From positions 21,401,001 to 21,465,000 of the forward strand of contig CM076948.1 in assembly GCA_039566865.1 (NCBI GenBank): a DNA stretch of 64,000 bases, written 5' to 3'. A model generated the notes under the pieces. The model had not been told where the DNA came from, made no database searches, and saw only the letters and a program-made list of their open reading frames with translations. This DNA is from Aurelia coerulea (lineage: Eukaryota > Cnidaria > Scyphozoa > Semaeostomeae > Ulmaridae). Of the stretch, positions 54,523-64,000 are shown one piece after another (the first letter of the stretch is position 1; each line of letters opens with the position of its first letter). The position numbers and the translations under genes were made by a program.

Positions 54523-54969
54523 GTCAGGGCTGTTAGCAAAAATGTTGTGCAAAATCGGATACCAGCATGAAACTTCGGTTACTAGGGTTTCATGTTGGTA
54601 TCATAATTTGCAGCAGAATTATAACGATTATCACTTTTTGAGGCCTGGGACCTAGTACCCCCGTCTAAAAATAGCACTTGTGGGCATTTTTCAGCTGGGG
54701 TCTGCATCTAATCCTTTTCAGCATATCAAACTGCCCATGTCTACCAATTTACATGTTGGTATCATTATTTGCAGCAAGATTATAACAATAATCACATTTT
54801 GAGGTCTGGGACCTAGTACCCCCGTCTAAAAAAAGCACTTGGGGGCATTTTTCAGCTGGGGTCTGCATCTTATCTTTTTCAGCGCTCAAAACTACCCCAG
54901 TGACCGAAGTTTCATGCTGGTATCCGATTTTGCACAACACTCTTGATATCTGAGACTAACAGCCCTGAC
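54523..54969. mobile_element. MITE family Q with internal tandem repeats
   Basis: Ends GTCAGGGCTGTTAG and CTAACAGCCCTGAC, TA on both sides. Sub-terminal arms share GTTGTGCAAAATCGGATACC. The centre is a direct duplication of a roughly 150-160-bp unit (about 54597-54750 and 54754-54900) containing GGGACCTAGTACCCCCGT and CAGCTGGGGTCTGCATCT. Confidence 0.8.
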
Positions 54970-54971
54970 TA

Positions 54972-55545
54972 CCAACAATAATATGGTACCAAGGTAATAA
55001 TGATACCATTGTCTAGACGGCGACTAAACCATATTAGAAGTAGTGAAACGGGTGGCGACTAGACCAAAATTGTAAACAAGTATACCCTTGGCCAGACTAA
55101 ATGTTCGAAAAAGTATACCCTTGCTTGCAGCACATCCCCAGGTACCTTTACTATGGAAGAAATCCCCCCTCCCCCGTGAGAAAGCTTAATATGGAGCATA
55201 GGTTCCAAATCTATAAAAAGGCTGGTGTAAAATTGAGTGACCTATTTCTTTGAGCTGAGTGACTTCAAAGAAACTTTAGCTAATTCTCTATAATTCTACC
55301 GTTGGAATTTTCTGAAATCTTCAATATTTTCAGAATTAGGGTGTTTTTCTTCTTTTTCAAGAATTCAAGAAAAATTTTCAAAAAAACTTAAAACCATCGT
55401 AATTTCTAAACTGCTTGACGTGACATGAAATAATTTCGAAGAAAAGCATAGTTTACGAATGCCTATAATATGGTATCAAGCAAAAGTCTGTCACTCATCT
55501 GGATTATGATTTAGACATTTTATGACGTCACATCCTCAAATGAGT
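54972..55545. other. Non-coding region
   Basis: Contains CTAGAC-type minisatellite units (55010-55120) like those at 50143. Nothing else recognised. Confidence 0.4.
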
Positions 55546-55549
55546 TTAA

Positions 55550-56412
55550 CCCTATCTGTACTGGGCGATTTTTTAGGTATTTTGTACTGGGGGGCGTTTT
55601 TCGCCCCCCCCCCTCTTTTCTCCAAAACTATAAAAGAAACAACGATAAGACTTACCCCTATTGTTCTTTAGACAATTGGCTATTCAAATATAACAATGAC
55701 AATTAATAAGTCACGTGATTCGTTGCTAGGCAACTGAAAAACTGACGAAAATTGGCAAATTCATACCTTCTTAACCAGAAAAATTCTATTTAATCAACCA
55801 CTCAACCGATTTTCTCCAAATTTGTTTCAAATAGTAGGAAACATGTAATAGGTTAAAAATACATACTTTGCAAAATTTTTTAGTTTCTATTTTTAGCACA
55901 ATTAGCCTTAAATTAGCCTTTTGTTGCATGCATTTACTTTAATCGCAGGTTTATGCCAGTCCTGCCCTTTTATCTGGTAAATATAGACTCAAAATGAATC
56001 AAATTAATAAGATGAAGCAAATTAGACCAAACAAATTTATATTTGACACTTCTTTATTAGGTAAATGACGTTATAAATGTGAATGACGTCATAGATATTA
56101 AATTTTGCTGATATCAAATGAAAGTACTCATCAAATGCAATCGAATGGTGCATGTTTGAGATCGATCAAGCAAGCGAGACGAAAACTACGGACATTTTAA
56201 GCTTTTTTTGTTGACTACTCTCCAAATATGGTATTACTGTGGTCACATGATCAAAGGTAGAACAATGAAATGTTAAGAATTTAATTGCCTATGAAATTTG
56301 AGTAAAAGTCACCAAAACTGGTGGTTATATCTCTTGTCGTTTTAGCGTAACGCAGCAAAGTCTGTTAGGGGGGGGGGGGGCGAAAAACGCCCTCCCCCCA
56401 GTACGAATAGGG
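55550..56412. mobile_element. piggyBac-like MITE family F, copy 2
   Basis: CCCTATCTG...AATAGGG with perfect TTAA on both sides (55546-55549, 56413-56416). GGGGCGTTTTTCGCCCC and GGGCGAAAAACGCCC sub-terminal blocks. E-box/X-box block at 55710-55734 and TGACGTCA at 56084-56091, spaced exactly as in copy 1. Confidence 0.88.
55710..55734. promoter_or_regulatory. E-box and RFX X-box cluster within MITE F2
   Basis: CACGTG, then ATTCG (the inverted CCAAT is altered here), then GTTGCTAGGCAAC. One mismatch to 8231-8255. Confidence 0.5.
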
Positions 56413-56416
56413 TTAA

Positions 56417-57148
56417 ATGTAAGATACGCTGTAATTTTCAATAATATTCAAAATTTCTGAAAAGTCCAACGGTAGAATTATAGATAAGTATCTGAAGTTT
56501 CTTTCACGCCATTCAATCAAAAGAAAGAGATCATTGAATTTTACACCCGCCTATTTACGCCGAGATAAAGATTTGGAACCTATGCTTTAATATGGATGGG
56601 TTTCGCCCCAAATAGATTGGCTTCAATATTTACATAATTTCACGTAGTTATCATTGTGCTAACTGAGATAAATTACCTATCATCATTATCAATAAACCTT
56701 TTCAGACTTTTTATTCACCGGAAAAGAGGTTTTGATCGAGCGTCCAAATTTGGAAAAGTTTGAGAGGAAAAACAGAAGAGCGAACGCCCCTTCTCAGAAG
56801 AAACGCTGCTAGCTGTGGCAAAATGTTACTTTAGATCTTTGCTGGAGCACTTTTCAGAGAGTTTGTTATCGACTGCTTTGCTCAAAGTGCGTTAGCAGCC
56901 TTAGCAGTGGTTTGGTTTTCAGACAACGGTTGACCAAACTCACAAGATCAAACCCGTATTTTCATCGTATTTTGTATTGAAACTGTTACACAACAATAGC
57001 AACTAACGATGAATGAGAATAACGAGAAGCAAGGCCAAGAGACGAATACAACTTGCCTGTGTATTAACCGAAACATTTGTAACTTAAATTGAGCAAAGTA
57101 GTTATCATTGATTAACTCTCTGAAAAGTGCTCTAAGATCCGAATGAAC
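56417..57148. other. Non-coding region
   Basis: No gene recognised. The phrase CTCTGAAAAGTGCTC / GAGCACTTTTCAGAG (about 57118 and 56845) forms an inverted pair. Confidence 0.4.
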
Positions 57149-57150
57149 TA

Positions 57151-57929
57151 TCGGGTGTCTCAGAAAAAAGTACCCTCTTTTGATTGAAAATAGGAACAAA
57201 ACGATAAGATATCATTACTCTCCGAGTTTACAGCTAAATGTATCAATCTTCAACTTAGATGCACATACCTTGCTTTTAAACATCGTACACCAAACACCGG
57301 AGATACAAGTTTGCAAAGTCAAAATGTACAGTGCACCCAAAACCAGAGGTTTTGAAAAGGGCCTAGCCATGATTTGTATCATGGACATTTTCCAAAGCAC
57401 CTATAAGCTTTAATTTCAGTCTTTTGCTTTTGAAGAGAATAAAAGGCGCACGGGCATGGTCCTGCTTAATTGAATATAATAAAAATGTGGTAAGAATGAT
57501 AAGTCGTGCTACATCTCCAAAATAAGCGTGTATCTGCTCCGTATCGTCTTTGATACAAAAACACTTGTGGTGGAATGCAAGGACCGATTTCACAAAAGAC
57601 AAGTCATTTCAAGAAAAATTGAAGTAATTCAAGGTATAATTCTTTTCAAAAGTAAAAACTAAAGTTCAAAGTTGAAAAGTCTTTTCCAAAAGGTCTGTGT
57701 GATGTTAAAACATGGCGAGGCTCTTTCTCATCACCTCTGGTTTCAGATGCAATCCAAATTTTGACCTTCTAAGCTCATATCTCCTGTGTTTGGTGGAGGA
57801 TTTTAAAATGCAAGGTATGTGCATTTAAGTTGAAGATCGAAAAATGTAGCTATGAACTCAAAAAATCCTGAAATCGTATCGTTTTGTTCCCTCGTTCGGT
57901 CAAAAGGGGTACATTTTTTTGACACCCGG
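57151..57929. mobile_element. MITE family B, copy 2
   Basis: Collinear with 47738-48518. Ends TCGGGTGTCTCAGAAAAAAG and TTTTTTTGACACCCGG, TA both sides. Confidence 0.9.
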
Positions 57930-58180
57930 TACATCCCGCAGACCGGGGGTCGTGCTCTCATTATCCTTCTCAAAGTTTACCAGATTTGGACGCTCAATCC
58001 AAACCTCTTTTCTAGCAAGTAAAAAGGTCTATATCATCAGTATCATTATAATTCAATGAGTTAGAACTGCCCAAATGGAACTTGACTTGTGATAAATCCC
58101 AACCATTTTGCCTCCTACACTTATGGTAACCATTTGTTCAATTTCTCATAAAGATTTTACTTCCATGCTATCTGAAAATC

Positions 58181-59101
58181 TTAGTCTTTTTCATCTTTGG
58201 TGACATGAAATGCTTTGGAAAAAGTGTTTTGCATTGTGGTACTGCTTGTCATACCAGCCTCTCGGTTGTTTGATCGCATGCCACAAAGAGTACGAAGTTT
58301 ATTCATCGCAGTGCGACGAACTTTTGGCATCAAATAGATGTAAATAATTGGATCCACGAGATGATTCGAGTTCCAACAAACTTCGAAGACATGCTGGAAG
58401 ACGTCTCGGGTTTCTATGCTCACCATTGTCAAACAGGCACTCACAATTACTGGGATTGTCTCCAGAACCAAGAACGCAATAAGCATTGCTGCAGTTAATG
58501 CAAAGAACTTCTGGTTGCCGGGTGCTTTAGTACTCCTTCTGTGTAATTTCTGAGTGCTCTTCTGCTTACGGTAGAGAACTGAGCTGTATGTGACAATGAA
58601 GAAAAGTAGAAAAATGCCATCGTAAACCGGCCACAAATATTTGTTGAAGTATACTCTCACTTCCATCGTGTCCAGGATGCTAAAAATCGGGCCAAGGATT
58701 ATGGGGATCACCCAGCTAAAGCCTAAAATGAAATTACATTTCTTTGGTGATGTCAGGGCTCGATATCGGAATGGGAAATTGCATCCAAGGAATCGATCAA
58801 CGGTTAGCAAGTAAAACAATCCGAACCATGTATGATAGACCGCTGTTCTGTGTGCCCATATCACTTGTGTTACTTTACTTGTCATTAATTGATGCCCATT
58901 GAAATGCAATGCCATGACAGCAATTGTTGAAGTGGAGATGAAAATGTCACAACAACTCATATGCATGATGATTTTGATTTGAATCGAATTCCCCAGGCGA
59001 GAAGATTTCACTAAATAGATGCCTATGATATTGAAAATGAATGCCAGTATGCTAATTGTCATCGCTATGACATTGAAAATATTTGTCGTCTCGGCAGACA
59101 T
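58181..59101 (-). CDS. Rhodopsin-like (class A) orphan G-protein-coupled receptor
   Basis: Single-exon frame of 306 residues from the ATG at 59101; codons upstream to 59149 are open but start with TTG. Seven hydrophobic segments at about 9-31, 43-65, 82-101, 124-146, 157-178, 199-222 and 236-257. Class A landmarks: N24-like position in TM1, D52 in TM2, D102-R103-F (DRY variant) after TM3, W130 in TM4, and D250-P-I-I-Y254 (DPxxY) in TM7. The conserved TM3 cysteine for the extracellular disulfide is not seen at the expected place near residue 78. The tail is Ser/Thr-rich with CGM. It should act at the plasma membrane through G proteins; ligand unknown. Intact, intronless, typical of large cnidarian GPCR expansions. 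Confidence 0.85.
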   Translation of the reverse strand: MSAETTNIFNVIAMTISILAFIFNIIGIYLVKSSRLGNSIQIKIIMHMSCCDIFISTSTIAVMALHFNGHQLMTSKVTQVIWAHRTAVYHTWFGLFYLLTVDRFLGCNFPFRYRALTSPKKCNFILGFSWVIPIILGPIFSILDTMEVRVYFNKYLWPVYDGIFLLFFIVTYSSVLYRKQKSTQKLHRRSTKAPGNQKFFALTAAMLIAFLVLETIPVIVSACLTMVSIETRDVFQHVFEVCWNSNHLVDPIIYIYLMPKVRRTAMNKLRTLCGMRSNNREAGMTSSTTMQNTFSKAFHVTKDEKD

Positions 59102-60047
59102 TTTGTCACAGTTTTCTGCATTGACGATCAAGACATCAAACACCACCAAATGTTTATAATTATACTATTTGTTTACTTCGTTTTATTCATGTCCTGTAAC
59201 TGTTGTTCTCAAATTGCTCAGTTTTCTCATTTCTTGAATAATCTATTAATCTATTTAGCTTGTCTTCTTTCTTATTTCTTGCTATTTTGCTGTCAGGAAC
59301 GTGTTTCAAAGCAATTCTGCTGTTTCGAGGTCACAGAGCTGTCTACTTCTAAATTTTACGCAAGTAACTTGACATCTCTCTTCATAGCTTTGTGTTCTTT
59401 CTACATCAAAATATCTCTAGCAATCTATGTAATAGCTCTGTTGGTTTACCAGTGTTTACTTCTTTACACCTGCAAGGATAATACAAGTGCCCCGTGACCC
59501 AATAAAATCTATTCAACATGCAGGATAATTGATGTTTATATAACAAATCCCTTGCTTGAAATAGCCTTGCGCATTTGTTGCAGATGAATAAATACTGTTG
59601 TGTTTTTCAAAAGATTCCCGACTGGTGCCCTTGAAAAGAGTTGACCTAACAATGACCAGTGAAGGTTAGTGTGTAGCAACCACAGGAACCACAGTGGCTA
59701 GGACGGCTGCTACAAAAGTGATGAGTGCCAATATCTCTTTCAAAGAAATATGTTCTTCTCCGATGTCTCCTTTGATGATGCTTGTCCCGCAATGGTATAA
59801 AGAATCTGAAGATTTATAGTTACTTCAAGCAAACCATGTTTTGCAAACATGCAATGCATTTATTGTGCCATTTCTGTTCTTTGAAATATCTTCTGAGATG
59901 TGATTGGAATCCTCATCAACAATATATCTTCTTTTCCTTTGTTGTACTGCTTTGGCAGTTTGTTCGTAGATAACAGAAATCATCTGAAAAGCCATCACTT
60001 CTAGTAATCTAGCAACGTCCTTCTACCAAGCAATATTTGCCCACGCT
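59102..60047. other. Upstream region of the GPCR, non-coding
   Basis: The GPCR promoter should lie here on the minus strand; no clear TATA box could be assigned. A plus-strand 115-codon hydrophobic frame at 59150-59497 is not supported as a gene. Confidence 0.4.
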
Positions 60048-60342
60048 TGTTCTGCTGTCCAGGCTATCATTTGAATATGGTCTATCGAGCATCTAAATCA
60101 TTTAAATGTTGAATATCATTCATTTTCCATTCAAAATAACTACACGAACAAAGTTTTCCTATCACAAGTTGCCTTTATTGTGTTGGTTTTGCTGTCAGAG
60201 CAATTGTTTGAATACAGCCTCTACAGCATTTCAATCGTGTAAATGAACAACATTTCTATCTTATTGATGAAGATTGTTTTCTTTTCGGTCAAAATAGCTA
60301 CCAACCAATGTTTTGCTACCGTAAAATATCTTTACTGTGCTC
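60048..60342 (+). repeat. Diverged tandem duplication, unit about 140-155 bp
   Basis: 60048-60183 and 60185-60342 share the order TTCTGCTGTC, ATTTGAATA, GCAT-TAAAT, CAAAATA-CTAC and TTTACTGTG/TTTATTGTG. Confidence 0.5.
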
Positions 60343-60457
60343 GTCCAGTCTCTAGAGGATGCCAGACTTGTCGTAAAGCGATATCCATATTTGAAAGTCT
60401 ATTGATAAAAAGTTTTAAATTCACCAAACAAATGAATAAAAATCTGACTCTTGGTTA

Positions 60458-61777
60458 GCTTGCTCACCTCCATACAAACACTGACTAGCTGCCGTCTTCT
60501 AATTTATGATGCTACTAACTTGAATAGGAAATTTCCGAATTCAACTTAGTTTTCAATGAATAATTGATTTGTTTATAAACCATCAATCATCTGAGATGTA
60601 ATAATACACAATTCTGCTGGATGCAAATACAAACTTGCCATTTACGTATCAAATGTATTGTTTATTTACTAGCAATCAAAACAGTCAATCATAGAGTGCT
60701 AAGTAGTGGGTTTTGCTCACAAAAAATGTTGTCAACATGTTTACGATAGACGTCAATAGCAGCAAAGATATTCCATTATCCTTTATAACAGCTTTTGCAA
60801 GCAATGGCTCCTTGTAAGGATCCTCTAACGGCCCAAAATTATGAAACTCGAAGATAGAACTAGCTGCGTGACAAATTGGTAGGTTAACTTGCTCACCTCC
60901 ATATAAACACTGACTAGCTGCCGTCATATAATTTATGATGCTACTAACTTGAATAGGAAATTTCCCAATTCAATTTAGTTTTCAATGAATAATTGATTTG
61001 TTCATAAACCATCAATCATCTGAGATGTAATAATACACAATTCTGCTGGATGCAAATACAAACTTGCCATTTACGTATCAAATGTATTGTTTATTTACTA
61101 GCAATCAAAACAGTCAATCATAGAGTGCTAAGTAGTGGGTTTTGCTCACAAAAAATGTTGTCAACATGTTTACGATATACGTCAATAGCAGCACAGATAT
61201 TCCATTATCCTTTATAAGGGAGCTATCATAAAGTATGGAACAGAAGGGGTTGGAAGGGATTTCAAATTTTGCCGTCAGGTTAGGTAGCCCAATGCAAGAA
61301 ACAAAAACTGTTTACATACCCCCTAAAATATCTACAAAAATATTTGATGACCCAGGGCTTCGAAATAAACTGTGTGATTCAGAAACTTCTTCAAGCAAAA
61401 CTTTCTGCACTGTACAGTTCAATTTCTGTGTATCATGTTCTTAATACCGAATTTGTGGGCATCCATATTAGAAACTGAGATGGAAGAGAGCTGCAAAAAG
61501 GATACTAACAGTGACTAAAACAATTATCAAATATTGCAAACAAATAGCTTCATGGCCCATGTTTATCATTTGAAATAGTTTGTTAGCCCAACAATTTCCA
61601 CCGACTAGTTTTGATGACCCTGTCAAATCCCTTTCGCCCCCCCCCCCCTCTGTTTTATACTTTATGACAGATCCCTAACAGCTTTTGCAGGAAATGGCTC
61701 CTTATAAGAATCCTCTAATACTGCGGCCTGAAATTATGAAACTCGAAGATAGAACTAGCTGCATGACAAATTGGTAG
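60458..61777 (+). repeat. Tandem duplication, unit about 430 bp, second unit split by a MITE
   Basis: Unit 1 60458-60883; unit 2 60884-61217 plus 61676-61777. High identity (TTGCTCACCTCCAT, CTGAGATGTAATAATACAC, GTGCTAAGTAGTGGGTTTTG). A more diverged third copy may continue to about 62110. Confidence 0.85.
61218..61675. mobile_element. PIF/Harbinger-like MITE L
   Basis: Ends GGGAGCTATCATAAAGTA and TACTTTATGACAGATCCC. Flanked by TAA on both sides (61215-61217, 61676-61678). The tandem partner at 60785-60795 preserves the empty site with a single TAA. A 3-bp TWA duplication is typical of PIF/Harbinger. Non-coding, with a C-tract near the right end. Confidence 0.85.
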
Positions 61778-62115
61778 GTATATAGCCGTTTACGCAAGCC
61801 AAGTGACCCCATGCAAATAATGTTATTTTTGCAATGCAAAAAACTATTAGGTCATGCTTTCAATCTGTGGTTACTGCAGTGCAGTGATATCATTTGACAT
61901 CCACAACTACGTCTGCAAAATTTGTTGAAAACAGATAGACAAGCTAAACAAACAAACATAGCTATTAAGCACAAATAGAATACTGCTTCGCAAAAAAAAT
62001 AGTCAACGAGTGCTGCGTAGTGCATACTGTGTTTACTTTATCAAAATGTCTTCGATTGTAGTCAAAAGCAACTTGTGCAGGCAATGTCTGCAATCTTCAT
62101 GTAAGAATATAGGTA
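61778..62115. other. Non-coding region
   Basis: Possibly a third, diverged unit of the 430-bp tandem repeat (GTGCTGCGTAGTG, CAGGCAATG). No gene. Confidence 0.4.
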
Positions 62116-62604
62116 CAGTAAAAACCCGCACATAAGAACCTAAGATTTTGAACTCAGCCTGTTTAGGTTCCTATGCAATGAGGTACATCCAGTAATCAGG
62201 GTGTAGGTTCTTAACAAAGGGAAATATGTGAATCTAAATCTTAGCCAAACTTACTTAAACTCTTAATAAAAATAATAATAATAATAATCGAATGTTTTAA
62301 CAGGATGACCTATCAGTACAATATATACTGTTATCATTAGGGTCCTGGTCCTATCCATTTTTCAACCCAAGCTTACCCTGCAGGCCCTGCCTATTACAGT
62401 TTTGTGGGTAATGTTTTGGAGTTCACGAAAGAGGTTGATTGGCAAACAGATTGCATTTACTTCCCAATGAATGAATGAAACTCTTTATTAAGAACCTAGT
62501 TATGATATCAGGCTGAAATAGTTCTTACCCATTGGGTGCAAAATATATGATTTCAGGCTGAAGGTTCTTAATAAACGAAGGTTTTTATGTGCGGGTTTTT
62601 ACTG
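62116..62604. mobile_element. MITE family G, copy 2
   Basis: Ends CAGTAAAAACCCGCAC and GTGCGGGTTTTTACTG, TA on both sides. Collinear with 12329-12724, with an added (AAT)n run near 62270. Confidence 0.88.
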
Positions 62605-64000
62605 TATTTGATTGATAACAGCAATCTTATTTACTGAACAAATTAACGTGTATAATTACGAGAGATTATTTTTTTTATAATCTCTCAAAGTCCCGAAATC
62701 ATGAAACTCCAAAAATAGTTACAGTTACGTGACAATTTGGTTGGTATATGTTCTTTTGATCAAGGTAACTCTGCTTTCTGCTCTAGTGCACAGCGAGATA
62801 CAGTTTCATTCGGCCTATCGAAAAGCCTTAAAAGGATGTTGTTCTGTATAGTCTGGGCAATCGAAAGATGCATAAATCGCAATTTTTCTAACAGCGCTGG
62901 TTTCGAAAAGCCTAGTTCAAATCTGTTTGTTGATTTTAGAAAAGTGGATTTATCTCCAAAACTACTCGAAACATGTTCAATTTTTTTCGCTCCATCTTTT
63001 GCTAGGTAGTTCATCTACTACTTTGCCAAGTCTGATTGAAAAAGCTAGGCTAGAGTTCCTGCAATCAAGTTTAATGTTTCTGTTTACTCGTGTTTACTAC
63101 CTTGGTCAATGGATTTGCAAAGCCAGCGTTGACGGAAACATAGCGATTTATGCATCTTTCAAATCATTTTAAGCAGAAGGGAGAAGGGAAGTAGAAAAAG
63201 CAAAGTTCTCGTGGAAAGCTCATTTGGTTAGTAACACATATGCTGATAATAACCTGGTGGGGGGTTATTCTTGTATAAATAGGGTAAGGGTGCTCTGGCT
63301 GTGGTACAAAATATCAACCAAAAAAAATTTCTACCATCAAAATGGACCCACAAGATAACTTTTCTTAGCCTACATAGCCAAAACTATTTATTCTTTGTCA
63401 TCAACAATATATGGAAAATGTCCTGAACTGATAGATTTCATGTAATGTATATATTTAAATGTTCGCGTATTTTGATAATCCTGCTTGACTTTGATTTTGT
63501 TTGTAAATTCATTTTTATATTCTATTCAATTTTTCTCAGTTTGAGACCAAGAAAATAATCCAGAAGTTCAGGGAACTCATAGAAATTCTTGTACAAATGA
63601 CAAACCCAAAAATATTATTTTTTGTCAAAGTTTTAGACCCAAAGAGTAACCTGAGCACCCCCCCCCCCCCTTCCTAGCCAAAGCAAAGTACCTTGGTGAT
63701 AATAATAATGCAGAGAGAAAATTATCTTGCAAAAGTTCCTTTTGTCAGCAACAAATTATGATAATACTGCAAGAACAGGAGAATTTTCTTCGAAGGTAAG
63801 TCTAAAATACTAGGATTGTCTATGAATATGGCAAAGAGAACACTTGCGCATATTTTTTATGAGAAACTAAGAATTTTGCTCGGTACTGAAAGTTTCTTAA
63901 AAATATCAGATTTTCAGTACTCAGAGTTTCTTATGAGTTTCTTACAGGTTCTATAACAATCTTCATGGTCACTGCCTATGCCCTTATGAACATTTCAAAA
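62605..64000. other. Non-coding region to window end
   Basis: An inverted pair (GATGCATAAATCGC near 62868 and GCGATTTATGCATC near 63142) with about 40-bp arms, a C-tract at 63657, and inverse AAGAAACT-type motifs at 63855-63945. No gene supported. Confidence 0.4.

Noticed and set aside
59150..59497. 115-codon hydrophobic plus-strand frame beside the GPCR
   Set aside because: Divergent from the GPCR start, low-complexity Phe/Leu/Cys composition and no recognised domain or paralogue signal.

Overview
This is a eukaryotic, AT-rich, intron-containing window from a marine invertebrate, most probably an anthozoan cnidarian (sea anemone or coral). That assignment rests on a secreted fibrinogen-related gene with a cysteine-bearing N-terminal segment and a C-terminal fibrinogen domain, a single-exon rhodopsin-like GPCR, and the types of LINE, Penelope, Ty3/gypsy and TIR elements present. 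It is an inference from recognised families; no search was run. No rRNA, CRISPR or functional tRNA gene was seen.

Only two host genes can be supported. One is a fibrinogen-related secreted lectin-like gene: first exon 20645-20927, last exon 44132-44823, phase-compatible, separated by about 23 kb of intron filled with transposons. The other is a class A orphan GPCR, 58181-59101 on the minus strand. Almost everything else is mobile DNA, often nested.

Layout. 1-1565 (minus): 5' part of a Ty3/gypsy-like retrotransposon, gag followed by an in-frame UGA and then the protease/pol frame, which stays open to the window edge. 2145-6529: decayed copy of a large TIR DNA transposon with a 5'-truncated LINE inside its transposase. 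7286-15530: nested palindromic non-autonomous elements (MITEs). 16374-20376: broken gypsy pol with its polypurine tract and the start of a 3' LTR, interrupted by one MITE and flanked by two inverted copies of another. 20528-44823: the fibrinogen gene; its intron holds a LINE with a tRNA-derived SINE inside it, a hAT MITE, a second LINE split by a nearly intact 6.2-kb copy of the same large TIR transposon, and many MITEs. 44930-48580: a minisatellite colonised by a Penelope-like element (itself carrying a MULE-type MITE), an inverted element with two hammerhead-ribozyme-like motifs, and another MITE. 50420-54110: a LINE whose 5' part is inverted in the pattern expected of twin priming. 54500-57930: more MITEs. 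58181-59101: GPCR. 60048-64000: tandem duplications and MITEs.

The most notable signals are the gag-UGA-CUA-pol arrangement, the large transposase that combines a DDE-like core with FEN/XPG-like nuclease motifs, the hammerhead-like motifs, a piggyBac-like MITE family carrying conserved E-box/X-box/CRE sites, and several insertions whose target-site duplications or empty sites can be read directly.
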